Assembly: GCA_031002005.1 (NCBI GenBank)
Contig: CM061919.1
Span: forward strand, 32,577,088 to 32,641,087
Source: Vandiemenella viatica
Lineage: Eukaryota; Arthropoda; Insecta; Orthoptera; Morabidae
Direction: 5' to 3'
DNA length: 64,000 bases
Part shown: positions 11,006 through 20,879 of the stretch, in pieces
How the letters are laid out: the number at the start of each line of letters is the position of its first letter
How positions within the stretch are numbered: the first letter of the stretch is position 1
The notes under the pieces: generated by a model
What the model saw: the letters and a program-made list of their open reading frames with translations, nothing else
The model's database searches: none
Told to the model about the DNA's origin: nothing
Made by a program: the position numbers and the translations under genes

Positions 11006-13020
11006 AGATGCTGAGGTTTGATGTTTATATGAATTCTTTCTTCCTTGTGACATTAGAGTTTGAGATACCCCCGTAAGTTGCACGTCTATGTTATTCACAG
11101 CAATGTGTGACAGAGATTATGTGTCACCCACATAAAATCATCTGTCATCTCATAAACATTAGCAACATTTAATGGTATACATGCTTTGGCACGGAATTTC
11201 ATAATGTGTAAGGCAATAGATGGATACTAAGCGACGAATCAAATGTGTAGGCAAGAGAAGCTTATGACACACATGGAATGAAACCATAAGTATAGAATGA
11301 TGTATTAATATGCAATAAAATGTATTTTTAAATTTCAATAAATCTGTATCATTTATCAAGAAATTATGTTTTTTATTTATCTAAACCCCTACAAAACAAT
11401 TTTATATATTCCTTGGGTACGATAGAGCATTATAGTATTCTTCTATGAGAATGAAATACTAGAAATAAAATAGATAAAATCTTTTAAAACTGACATATCA
11501 CAAAAGGCGTGTTGGGTTAAGAGCATGACCATCAAGGGTTATAAGACAATTGGAGTTTGTAAAAAAAATGGCAGTTAAATACATACAAAGATATAAGGTA
11601 AAGAAGAGTGAGGGGGTGGGGGGGGGAGGAGGGCTGGTTTTCCAGTAAGGACTTGTTATTTGAGCCAAAAATGCTATTTACAGAAGGCAATAATAAGTTT
11701 TGTCCAAGAAATACGAAAAAATAATTTTAGAATTTAATTTATGGTAACTTAACAATTAATGAATTAAAATAGTTCAATATATTAATAACACATGAAAAAA
11801 AAACTAGGAAGAAATTTGATAATGAACGCTAACAGCAAGCAAGCAGATTTCTTAAGTGTTATTGAGGAAGAGTGATGACATTCTGCTAAAAAGTTATTTT
11901 TAGAAGTTAAGTTTAACTAAACAATTAATGAATTATAATAATTGGAAATATCAATAAAACATGACGGAATGCTCTTCCAAGGTCCTAGGAAGAAAATTGC
12001 ATTTATACTAGCAAGCAATGTATAACATGACGCACATTCCACGTCAATGAATCCGTAATGATACGCTCGGAATAGCGACTAATATTCAACTTTGAGATTT
12101 CGCAATGACTGGCTACATATGTGTTGATGCTGGTTTTTCTAGCCTTCGATCTGGTGTTGGCTCTTATGCTTCCTACATATTTTCTTACCAGATTTTAAGG
12201 CTGGTATCACGCTGTTCTGACAATACAGTATTCGTTGTCTCAGGATCACTTGAGAGAAACGGCGCAGTCTATGGCAAATGAGTCTATGTCGAATGGTTAA
12301 TGCCCAATGAGAACAATTTTTTGTGTTCTTCTAGTGCTGTTCCTCCTCCAAATGTCAGAACATGTTATCCGCCGATCTGCTGTTGCGCTCTAGAAACTTC
12401 GTAAAGTATGTATCATGTTCTAGAACTCGAAAAGTTGTTGTTTTTCCAAATCTTTGTCTGTGAATGTATTTTTAATTTGTCGCGGCGATCGTTAACTTGT
12501 CCGTCTACCGAAACTTCATGCTGAGTTAATGACGTTTTTTCATTTAGGCCGATAACGTATTTTAAAGGAAAAATTTATGCTTTTAAATAGTCTATAACTT
12601 ATTTTTTAATCAATTACAACTAGTAGGTTTTCTATTCGGCCAGGATGAAAACAAAATTTTCGATTTTCGCGTAATATAACTCGAACAGACGACGTATTTG
12701 CGTATTTTAGAATGTTTCGTTGAGGATAGACACCAGACACATGATTCTGAAATAGCGCCAGCAAGCAGCCGCATTCCCTCATGATATTCTTAGTGTATAG
12801 CGGTAGCTTGTGACGTCGCTAATATGCGCTGAAAATAATATGGCGTGTGACACTTGTTGTGTAGCGGTCTGTGACGTTCTCCGCGGGGATGTTGTGTCAG
12901 AAATACTAAGACTGGGGATCCTGTTGTCGCGTCGTAGGTTAACGGTACATCCCAGAAATAGCCGTGCAAATTGAGGTCAGCGACGTCGGCCCGTGTGGTG
13001 ATAAGCCGTGCGGCTGACAG

Positions 13021-13096
13021 GTGGCGCCCTCTGGTGAACTAGTGACGTCACACGGGCGACAGTAGCGCCATCAGTTGTGCTGCCCTCTGGTGGGGG
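13021..13096. promoter_or_regulatory. CTCF-like and CRE-like motif cluster, right terminus
   Basis: Read on the minus strand, this terminus carries CACCAGAGGGCGCC (about 13022-13036) and CCACCAGAGGGCAG (about 13080-13093), with TGACGTCA at about 13042-13049 between them. The second motif fits the CTCF core CCASYAGRKGGCRS at every position. The copy here is closer to consensus than the left-end copy. Function is inferred only. Confidence 0.4.
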
Positions 13097-13138
13097 AAAA
13101 GTAAACTTTGTGCTTCAAAGAAGGTCTTTTATCTACTA

Positions 13139-14480
13139 CCCTATAATCATATTTTACATTCAGTTTTTTATCTGTGTACCTAATAAGGTGAATCTGCTTG
13201 GAAATTATCTTTATTACATGCAGATCTACCAATGTAGATATTCTATCCATGACTCATGCAGCTCTTTGCAGTCTTCACCTGCTTCGATCGCATTGTCTAC
13301 CACTATATCATCTGCAAAAATCCTAAACTCTGACCAAAACCCAACAACACAATCATTCATTAGAAAATGTACAGCAACGGTCCCAATACACTACGCTGTG
13401 GCATTCCCACATTTACTTCCACCTCTTTTGATAATGCATTTTCTACTCTAACACATTGCTTCCTGGCTTTTAAGATTTCATCTACCCAGCAAGTAACTTT
13501 TTCATGCAATCCATTTATTTAAAACCTTACAAAGATCTAGTGCCACACTATCAACTTGGCCTCTCTTGTCTAATTCAACTGAAATATCATGCTTATAGCC
13601 CAACACCTGAAATTCAGATGTATATTCTTGTCTAAAGTCATATTATCGATCTGCAAACCAGTTTAATTCCTCACAGACACATCTGATATAGTTGCATATC
13701 AATGTATTCATCATTTTGCCTATCATTGGTTTCAAACTAATTGGCATGTAATTTTCAAATCTATTTGTAAACCGGTACTACTATCGCTCATTTCCAATCC
13801 TGTGGTAAGCAACAAGACTCCAGACTCGTTTTAAATAAAATTTCAAGATAAGGTACAACATCATACACCACAATTTTTGTAAATCTGTAGTAATATTATC
13901 TACACCAGCTCAATTACATGTTCTTAGCATTCTGAGTTCCTTCATAACTTCCTGAGAATCTATTTCAAATTTTGTAGTTTCTTCATTTATACATTTAGGG
14001 AGACTTACCTATGACTAATTCCCTCCAATCACAGGATGATAGTCCCTAATGGTCTCACTAAACCAATCATTCAATATATGCGCCATTTTAAAATCCTCAG
14101 TGACTTCAATACCGTTCTTATCTGCAATAATCTGAATACCTTCCTTTACCCTCAGTTTTCTAATATAGCCACAGATATTTCTAGACCCATCGTTCGGTGG
14201 ATCACCTGTACCAATAACATTCTTCATAAATCAATTCTTTGCTTCTCTGTTTGCCATTATTAATTGCTTGTTTTGTTGTTTTAAGTATTCCATACTGCCT
14301 TCCTGTCTCTTAACTCAGTTGTGTTTCCGTCTCACAAACCTCTTTAATCTTCTCCCTATTGCAGTATGTAGGTTCTGTGATTTTGTGCTTAGGAATATAC
14401 ATATCCTCGCCCTTTCTTACTATCTCCTTAAACTTGTGCCATTCTTCCTTTTGCCGAACTTTTCCCTGAAATAATTCTTT
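13139..14480 (-). pseudogene. 5' part of the old LINE RT (interrupted)
   Basis: Minus-strand translation shows a linker typical of LINE ORF2 (VRQKEEWHKFKEIVRKGED, about 14400-14460), followed by an NGIEVTEDFKMAHILNDWF segment (about 14060-14120). A decayed RT core comes next, with an FADDIVV motif near 13300-13320. Stops and frameshifts are frequent. The protein continues on the other side of the giant palindrome at 600-1121, where the YLGITF block lies. An RT of this kind copies LINE RNA at a nicked target; this one is dead. Confidence 0.7.
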
Positions 14481-14500
14481 CTCACAGCTACATGATGTGG

Positions 14501-14920
14501 CTACAGGCCGTCCGTACAATTGTCACATTGCTTCGTCGCTGATTGAAAGACGTTCCAGAACAAACGGCCGTATAGAGCAGCCGACATCTGATAATTGTTA
14601 TCTCCTTTATCTGCTTGTGAGTGAGATAAAAAGAATCCATCAGAGGAAACCGTAGAGTCACCATGAGTCCAAACAGAGGCGAAATATATTTGACGACAAT
14701 CACTTCTTCCTTTGCGCCTTTTTAAGCAACATATTTCTGATGTCAGCTGTGTAAGATCACAAAATGTGAACGCTAGTTTCTTCTTGGATGCCGTAATGAC
14801 GATGGTGTATCGGTCTCGATTGAACTTCAATCGAGTGTGCGCCAACAATAAGTCGGTTTCGGCTTTGCCACTCTCGCCTGCGGACAGACTCATGCTTGTT
14901 ATTTGTCCCACGCCGTTCAT
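14501..14920 (-). CDS. Uncharacterised ORF (139 codons)
   Basis: This is an open frame of 139 codons on the minus strand, starting ATG near a GGCGTGGGACAAATAAC context. The product is basic to neutral, with a serine-rich N-terminus, a KKKLAFTF segment and scattered cysteines in the second half (including CDNC near the C-terminus). I do not recognise a domain, signal peptide or membrane segment. It lies between LINE remains and the 49-bp repeats. It may be a chance ORF, a host exon or part of an element. A palindrome CGATTGAACTTCAATCG lies inside it at about 14817. Confidence 0.2.
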   Translation of the reverse strand: MNGVGQITSMSLSAGESGKAETDLLLAHTRLKFNRDRYTIVITASKKKLAFTFCDLTQLTSEICCLKRRKGRSDCRQIYFASVWTHGDSTVSSDGFFLSHSQADKGDNNYQMSAALYGRLFWNVFQSATKQCDNCTDGL

Positions 14921-14975
14921 TGTTTATCTACTCCGCTCTGAATGAATAAGAAATCCCGAAGATCGAGAATTAATT

Positions 14976-15107
14976 CGTTCTCAACGTTCTCTGATCCCAG
15001 CGCTCAGTACGGAAAGAGCTAGGTCGTTCGCGACGTTCTCTGATTCCATCGCACAGCACCGAAAGAGCTAGTTCGTTCGCGACGTTCTCCGATTCCAGCG
15101 CTCAGCA
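14976..15107. repeat. 49-bp tandem repeat, ~2.7 copies
   Basis: Units begin CGTTCTCAACG at 14976, CGTTCGCGACG at 15025 and CGTTCGCGACG at 15074, a period of 49 bases. Each holds GTTCTC(T/C)GAT.CCA.CGC and an AAAGAGCTAG motif. The third unit is cut by the hAT insertion at 15109, and sequence past the hAT (25384-25440) contains GAGCTAGCTCTTTCG and resumes the same kind of sequence. Confidence 0.75.
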
Positions 15108-15108
15108 C
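15101..15108. other. Target-site duplication CTCAGCAC (left)
   Basis: These eight bases, CTCAGCAC, directly precede the CAGGGGCGCCG terminus and are repeated at 25376-25383 right after the opposite terminus. An 8-bp duplication is the hallmark of hAT transposition. Confidence 0.9.
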
Positions 15109-15639
15109 CAGGGGCGCCGACTCTGTGGGTGCTCGGGGGCTCCAGCACCCACGAGAGGTAAATAGTGGGTGCGGAGCACCCATGAACATTTGCACCAACA
15201 CTACAAAGTAATCGACTTTGAGCAATGCCGTATTGCGTACATCATGCGGCATCACCTACCATGATCGCGCTTGCTTACGATGCGAGCATGCCCATGGAGA
15301 ATATGAACACTACTTAACAACATTTAGTGTGTGATAAGTAAGTGTAGGTGAGATTTGCGATGAGCACTCACACAAGCAAGACGAGCAACTGGTACGCACG
15401 CAGGCTCCAGCCGCTATACGTCGTGCCTCCCTTCGCCGCTGCGCACATGTGAGTCGAGAGCGCGCCGTGCGTATTGTTACTGTGTCTATTTCGGCAAATT
15501 AAAAGTTTCGATGAATAAAGTCGTAAGGTGACCAAACCTGAAGAACCCTCCACTAGTAGCTCTTCTCGGCTTAGTACATATCAACAAATCCAACCAGATA
15601 ATTTTATTTTTTTAAATTCAGTTGAAGAGTAGAAAAGGC

Positions 15640-15687
<48 letters not shown>

Positions 15688-15689
15688 GG

Positions 15690-15861
15690 CAGATAATTTT
15701 TCCATGGCATATTATGCAGATATGAATAACGTATTTTGCCAAATTTGTAAAGAAACCATTTCTAATGGCATTTCTGAGACGAAAAAATCTTAAAGGACTG
15801 ATGAATCCATTAAGGCATTCACTCAAAGTGGTTTTTCATCATGGAATAAAACTTTAGATAG

Positions 15862-15903
<42 letters not shown>

Positions 15904-16204
15904 ACGAAAAGTCTGACGTTCGATACTTCTGTGTATTGAAAAAGTCGTTCAGAACATGGCGTCAATGTACACTGCATGTTATCAAAAAGAAAACTTCAAA
16001 ATCTAGAAACAGTTAGAACAGCCCTCTTAAAAATGCTTTCAACTCTTTGTTATTAAATGACCGGAGGCCTGGCCATAAGGGGCCACGAGTACAAACATTT
16101 AAATTGCATTCAACTGTCGAAGCTGCGATCACAGGATGTTTCCGGATTAAACCTATGGCTCCATCGCAGCAGATATAATTGGTAGTCACGAGATATCACA
16201 AACG
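15690..16204 (+). pseudogene. hAT transposase, N-terminal part (zinc finger)
   Basis: The plus-strand frame shows VFCQICKETISNG followed by GFSSWNKTLDRL and, after a poly(A) interruption (15867-15901), KHEKSD. This is the order seen in the TTF/ZMYM-type zinc-finger region of ZMYM1-like hAT proteins, where it binds transposon ends. The frame has a stop near 15790, the A-run expansion and further decay, and is cut at 16204 by the RTE-like LINE. The rest of the protein resumes at 19455. Confidence 0.7.
15867..15901. repeat. Poly(A) run within hAT coding sequence
   Basis: About 35 consecutive A residues lie between the DRL and KHEKSD codons of the transposase frame, where family members have only a few lysine-type codons. 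It is either homopolymer expansion or an assembly artefact. A similar run sits at about 15648-15685. Confidence 0.8.
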
Positions 16205-16268
16205 AACTGTGAACAGTACTTACTTACTTACTTCCTCTTCATGGATAGGCCAAAAGCCTGTTCCGACC

Positions 16269-18440
16269 TCATTCTTCCGACCATCTCTTCCTAGGTCTTC
16301 CAATGTCCCTTCTGCCTGTGGGATGGTACTCCAGGGCAAGCTTAGGAAATCTGTCCTTTCTCATCCGTAGGACGTGGTTCTTCCAGTTATCCCTTTTTTG
16401 GGTAATTCTATCATTTAGCGGGGAGATATTCAGTTGTTCCCTTATTTCCTCGTTCCTCCTCCTATCATTTAGGGAATACCCTTTTACTGACCTTAAAAAT
16501 TTCATTTCAGATGATTGAATTTTGCTTTTGTATTGCGTTTTATTTACCCATGTTTCGCTGCCATATAGCAGAGTCGGTACGGCCATTGTTTTATAAAACT
16601 TGAGTTGAGTCTCCTCTCGTGCTTTACCTTTCAGTGTTCGTCGAATTGTTCCACACATATACTGAAATCGGTGAAGTTTCTTCTTCACCTCGTTATCCTC
16701 ATTAAAAGATAATTCACATCCGAGATAAGTAAAGCTGGAGACTTGTTCTATTGGCTGATTGTCTACCACTATTTTAACTCTGATAGGGTATTTCCCCTGC
16801 CATGCCATAACTTTCGTTTTTGCACGAGACAACTGCAGATTGTAATCTTTGCTGATAATGTTTAGTATATGAATTGCTTTTTGAAGTCCATCTTCATTTT
16901 CCTGGAGGATAAATTGGTCGTCTGCAAACAACATAGTATTTATGTAAGTGTTGTTGCTTATTTTTATACCAGGATGGACATTTTCTTTCCATTTCCTAAC
17001 TAAGTCATCTATATATATATTGAAGAGTGTTGGAGACAGGCTACAACCTTGCCGCACTCCTTGGTTAATTGCTATTTCTTCTGTAAGTTTATTTCCTAGG
17101 TCTAAGACGATTTGTGCCCTTCTATACATACCTTGAATAACTTGTATTAAATGCTGTGGATATCCATTTCTTTGCATTATTTCCCATAGTTTTTGTCTAT
17201 TTACTTTATCGAACGCTTTTTCATAGTCTATAAAAGCAATGAAAGTCTTTAAATTAAATTCTCTTCTCTTTTCCAGTAGTTGTCTAAGGCAGAATATATT
17301 GTCTATGCAGGACCTTCCTTTCCTAAACCCACATTGTTCTTCTGATAGGAGAGCATCTGCTATTACTTTTAGCCTGTTATTTATTATTTTTGCATATATT
17401 TTGTATCCCGTATTTAATAAACTAATTCCTCGATAGTTATCACATGAATTCCTATCTCCCTTCTTAAAAAGTGAAATAACTTTGGCCTTCCTCCATTCTT
17501 CTGGGATGGTTCTCTTTTTCCAACACATATTAATTAAGTGTAAATATCTAAATTTCAGAATCATTCCCCCATACTTAATCAATTCTAAGTTAATTGTATC
17601 TAGTCCAGGAGCTTTTCTATTTTTAAATGATTTTAGTGCTGCATCAACCTCCTCTATGTCTATAGGATCAATTTCTTTAGTATCCACATGGTCAATTCCT
17701 ATTTTCTCTTCTTCTTCTTTATAATTACTATTGTACCATAATGTTCTGTAGTGTTTTACCCATGCCTCTTCTTCAATTACATTTATATTAGCACTTTCCT
17801 TTTCATCCTTGTTGAGATGTTTCATAAGTTTATAAGCCATCTCTTGTCTACCATGGACATCATCTTCTATTGAACTGATTAATCTATCCCATCCCTCTTG
17901 TTTCAACTTCTTTGTTATTGTCTTAACAATATTTCTCCTTCTTTTATATTCATTTTCATTTTCTAGGGTTCGGTCCTGTATCATTTTTAGATAAGCCTTT
18001 TGCTTTTGTTTGACGGCTTCTGAAATTTCTTCGTTCCACATTTTAAGTCCAGTTTTTCTTCTAAATTTCTTTTTCTTGCCAATGGCTTCATATGCTGCTT
18101 TCAGTATTGATGAAGCTATAGTTTCCCATTCTTTATTGATGTCATTATTTGTTGGGTTTTCCAGTAAGCGCTGTTGTAATCGGCTTTGGTATAAATGTTT
18201 TATTCCTTCATCTTTTAAAAGGTAGGTCTTAAAAACTTCTTGATCTTCTTGTAAGTTTTTATTCATTCTTTTCCTCCATTTAGCAAGTATTCTTATTTTT
18301 GATATAACGAGATAGTGATCTGTATACATATCACTACCTCTATGTACACTGGTGTCTACTACATCTGGACCTAATTTTTTATTAACTATTACATAGTCAA
18401 TGATAGACCTTTGTCCTCTTGCCGTCCATGTAAATTTATG
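16269..18440 (-). CDS. LINE reverse transcriptase (RTE-like), 3' frame
   Basis: The frame is open for over 700 codons from about 18440 down to 16269. Upstream is the end of the endonuclease with DYVIVNK and SDMYTDHYLV. The RT domain has RKAPGLD, CDNYRGISLL, GFRKGRSCIDNI, FIDYEKAFDKVNR with the first catalytic Asp, GVRQGCSLSP, and the core MLFADDQF near 16915-16950. The thumb FTYLGCEL and a C-terminal YGSETW and GRPRKRW region follow. All catalytic residues are present. It differs from an uninterrupted ORF only by one frameshift in an A run at about 18446-18453, so it may be recently active or carry a sequencing error. Confidence 0.85.
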   Translation of the reverse strand, partial: HKFTWTARGQRSIIDYVIVNKKLGPDVVDTSVHRGSDMYTDHYLVISKIRILAKWRKRMNKNLQEDQEVFKTYLLKDEGIKHLYQSRLQQRLLENPTNNDINKEWETIASSILKAAYEAIGKKKKFRRKTGLKMWNEEISEAVKQKQKAYLKMIQDRTLENENEYKRRRNIVKTITKKLKQEGWDRLISSIEDDVHGRQEMAYKLMKHLNKDEKESANINVIEEEAWVKHYRTLWYNSNYKEEEEKIGIDHVDTKEIDPIDIEEVDAALKSFKNRKAPGLDTINLELIKYGGMILKFRYLHLINMCWKKRTIPEEWRKAKVISLFKKGDRNSCDNYRGISLLNTGYKIYAKIINNRLKVIADALLSEEQCGFRKGRSCIDNIFCLRQLLEKRREFNLKTFIAFIDYEKAFDKVNRQKLWEIMQRNGYPQHLIQVIQGMYRRAQIVLDLGNKLTEEIAINQGVRQGCSLSPTLFNIYIDDLVRKWKENVHPGIKISNNTYINTMLFADDQFILQENEDGLQKAIHILNIISKDYNLQLSRAKTKVMAWQGKYPIRVKIVVDNQPIEQVSSFTYLGCELSFNEDNEVKKKLHRFQYMCGTIRRTLKGKAREETQLKFYKTMAVPTLLYGSETWVNKTQYKSKIQSSEMKFLRSVKGYSLNDRRRNEEIREQLNISPLNDRITQKRDNWKNHVLRMRKDRFPKLALEYHPTGRRDIGRPRKRWSEE

Positions 18441-19074
18441 GATATCTTTTTTTTGTAAAGAATGTATTTGTAATCTTTAACTGGTTGAAGGACGCAAATT
18501 CTCTCAGTAGTTTCCCATTTTCATTTAATGTGTATTCACCTCTGTTCCCCATTACCTCTGGAATTGGACTATTTCCTACGCGGGCATTAAAATCGCCAGC
18601 CAGTATTAGGAAATCACTTTTATTAATTCTGTCTATCACCACTTGAAGCTGTTCATAAAATTGTTCAGATTCTTCTCGTTTGTTTTCTTCTGGGGCATAT
18701 ATGGCGATCAAGGTTAGGTTGCCTCTCTCTACTTTCAATCTTAGGGTCAGAATCCTTTCACTTATCATATTGTAACTGACAATTTTATTTTTCCATTTCC
18801 TATCCACTAATATTGCCACTCCTACTGCAGCTCTTTTCTCTCGTCCCACTCCACTGTAGATCATTGTATATTTATCTATTTCTTCTGTTCCCTTCAATTT
18901 CTTTTTTGTTTCTGTAATTACAGCAATATTGATCCCCTTCCTAGTTAACTCCCTGTCCAGATCATATTCTTTATTATTTATCCCTCTCACATTCCACGTT
19001 CCTATTTTCAAATTGTCTTTGATTCCAAATCGTTTGTCCTTTGACCTTGCCTTTGTTGTCCTCATAAGATCCAT
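18436..19074 (-). CDS. LINE APE-type endonuclease, 5' frame
   Basis: The minus-strand ORF of 212 codons starts at ATG 19074. It shows KIGTWNVRGI (asparagine motif), AVITETKKK (catalytic Glu), LTLIAIYAPE, and LILAGDFNARVG with the Asp/Asn pair. This is the apurinic-like endonuclease that nicks target DNA for first-strand priming. The frame ends after TFFTKKRYP because the run of eight A residues at about 18446-18453 shifts it. The expected continuation is the RT frame that overlaps here. The upstream 370 bases look like a 5' UTR. No ORF1 is seen, as usual in RTE elements. Confidence 0.85.
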   Translation of the reverse strand: MDLMRTTKARSKDKRFGIKDNLKIGTWNVRGINNKEYDLDRELTRKGINIAVITETKKKLKGTEEIDKYTMIYSGVGREKRAAVGVAILVDRKWKNKIVSYNMISERILTLRLKVERGNLTLIAIYAPEENKREESEQFYEQLQVVIDRINKSDFLILAGDFNARVGNSPIPEVMGNRGEYTLNENGKLLREFASFNQLKITNTFFTKKRYP

Positions 19075-19454
19075 CCGGCTTTCCTTACTTTGAGGTTTAT
19101 GAGTAATATATCTTTTTATGTGGAAGGGTTACCAGCCCTTCGCACAACCCCATCCTGGAGGGCCAGGGTTTTATTTCAGGGTGTTCCTTCCCTTAGCCAG
19201 AATGCCCCAGTTTTAAGGCGCTGGGGGCTCGCCTTCCATCCTCTCCCGTTAGCTACACTCAAAAAGTGCATTGCCCAGGGGTCACGCGGCTTTCACCTTC
19301 GTGGACGTGGGAGTAGGGTTTGCTGGCAGAGCTGCTAAGACAGATCGCAGAGGCATTTCTCAAGGTTTTATTATCTCAGCCCATCCGGCATAGGCTGAGA
19401 TCCTTGAGACCATACCAGCCTTGACCCCCCTGTGAACTCAAAACTGTGAACAGT

Positions 19455-20735
19455 TTTGAGTATAAAATAATCAAAAAATTACAAAATGCGTTCTATTACT
19501 AAATTGTGGTTGAGGAAACTAGTGATAGTTCCAATAATTAACAAGTCACAGCCTGCTTTCGTTACGTGTAATCAAAGCTTAATATCCATGAAACTTTTAA
19601 CGGCGTTTATAAAACGGTATCAACAGAATTTGTCTTCACCTTTCAATGGAGTACCAACAAGATTTGACATAGATCTCGAGATGTGTAGAGATCTGTACAC
19701 AGATGGCGCTCTAATACTGATCTTCAATCGCGGGTTAAAGCTATCGAAGCATGGGCAATTCGTGTGCATTGCATCGCACACTTGTTAAACCTGGTTGTTC
19801 AAGACACAATGAAAGAAGTACCTGGAATAGTAAAATTTTCTGTATTAACGAGAGAGCTTCTTGTCATTGTACGTGGTTCGCCCAAACGCCAAGCTTGTTT
19901 TGAATCGTTACAAGCAATTGGCGATGCTCGAAACCTTCCTCTTCGGCCGTTTTGTTCGACAATATGGTGTTGTCCTACAATGTCATTGAAAACTATTATA
20001 TAAATTATAGTGTTCTGCTATGTTTTTGAACGACACAAAGAGTTGGAAAGATGATGCCGGAGCGAAAGCAAAATGGCTTTTAAAAGGTTTTCTGTATTTT
20101 GAATCTCTTTTTATTATAAAATTTCTGATAGAAATTCTCGATCGTAACTTTACAGAAGATTTCTTTGCACTTGCAAAAATAATGTCAAGCCCTTTATACC
20201 ATTCCAAACAACTGTCGAAAAATATCAAAACCTTTGGAAATCAACTCTGGATCTAGCTCTTATCTTGGAATTGAATGAACTAAAGCTCCAAAAATAAGGA
20301 TACCTAAAAAGTTATAAGATGCATCAAGTGAATAGCACCAATTTTCGTCGGCAGCTGAATTTTAACGAAAAATATATTTTAAAGTGTTGGATGAAGTCGT
20401 GACCAGCGCTTTACTAAAAGTTCTATGACAAATTTGAGCAACATGGAACTACTTGCTGAGCAAAATGATGCAAATAGCAATTATGTGAAAGAGTTCTATG
20501 GAGAAAACTTTGACCTGCATCGTTTGGTTCTTCATAGTAACATGCTTTCATACATTGCACTGTCAAAAAAATGTCAGACTGAATAATGGGGAAGACACTG
20601 TTTCTTTTATAATTTACTATTGCGCACCTACCAAAAATGATAGCTGACATCATAAAATTATTAAAAATCGTTTTAACTATTCCAGTATTGACATGTATCG
20701 CCGAACAGTCATTTTCGGCAATGACTTGAACTGTA
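19455..20735 (+). pseudogene. hAT transposase, central and C-terminal parts
   Basis: Continuation of the hAT protein past the LINE. Near 19764-19800 is HCIAHLLNLVVQD, which belongs to the RNase H-like catalytic fold of hAT transposases. Next come a VRGSPKRQACFE stretch and an LRPFCSTIWC segment (LRP.CPTRW in relatives). A frame at 20020-20256 gives DAGAKAKWLLKGF, and the dimerisation domain is recognisable near 20670-20725 as TCIAEQSFSAM. Frameshifts and stops separate these pieces. The protein would have cut and joined DNA at the TIRs; it is inactive here. Confidence 0.8.
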
Positions 20736-20879
20736 TTTTAATGCGATTGAGCGCATGCTCCAGTGGCAATTTTCCTGGTCATCTAATTACCCCTTTCTTA
20801 TTTTTTTAATATTATCTTATATACTATGAATGTTAAATTCCTCCACCTATCTGCTTTTTCCATTTAAAAATTTTAATTT

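Larger units (their letters stand above)
1127..13138. mobile_element. Giant (~12 kb) inverted-repeat element
   Basis: The whole interval is a large imperfect palindrome. It starts AGTAGATAGAAGAG and ends with the complement of TAGTAGATAAAAGAC. Base-by-base correspondence runs from about 1127-6655 against about 8495-13138, after removing a later LINE at 1988-3430. Examples are the terminal GCACAAAGTTTACTTTTC block, a SINE in each arm, a C-run near 3811 that mirrors a G-run near 11616, and the GGTCATTTATATATGAAAG block at 5970 and 9160. It sits inside an older LINE with CCCTA on both sides. No transposase is recognisable, so it could be a foldback-type or non-autonomous TIR transposon, or a palindromic duplication. 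Confidence 0.7.
8495..13138 (-). repeat. Right arm of the giant inverted repeat
   Basis: This is the mirror image of 1127-6655 without the LINE. It keeps about 300 bases (about 11920-12215) missing from the left arm. It also has two local duplications not seen opposite: a block near 9945-10120 repeated at about 10195-10390, and a block near 11745 repeated near 11921. The G-run at about 11616-11630 mirrors the C-run near 3811. I see no supported gene. Confidence 0.7.
16218..19441 (-). mobile_element. Near-intact RTE-like LINE (3.2 kb)
   Basis: A minus-strand non-LTR retrotransposon is flanked by perfect 13-bp duplications AACTGTGAACAGT (16205-16217 and 19442-19454). Its 3' end, at the low coordinate, is an (AAGT)n repeat, seen as ACTTACTTACTT on the plus strand. 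Total length of 3.2 kb, one ORF with APE endonuclease and RT, a very short 3' UTR and a simple repeat tail are typical of the RTE clade. The minus-strand 5' UTR is 19075-19441. It inserted into the hAT transposase gene. Confidence 0.85.

Noticed and set aside
15101..15108. CTCAGCAC as part of the 49-bp repeat only
   Set aside because: The octamer belongs to the repeat unit but also follows the right TIR precisely at 25376-25383, so the duplication reading is stronger.
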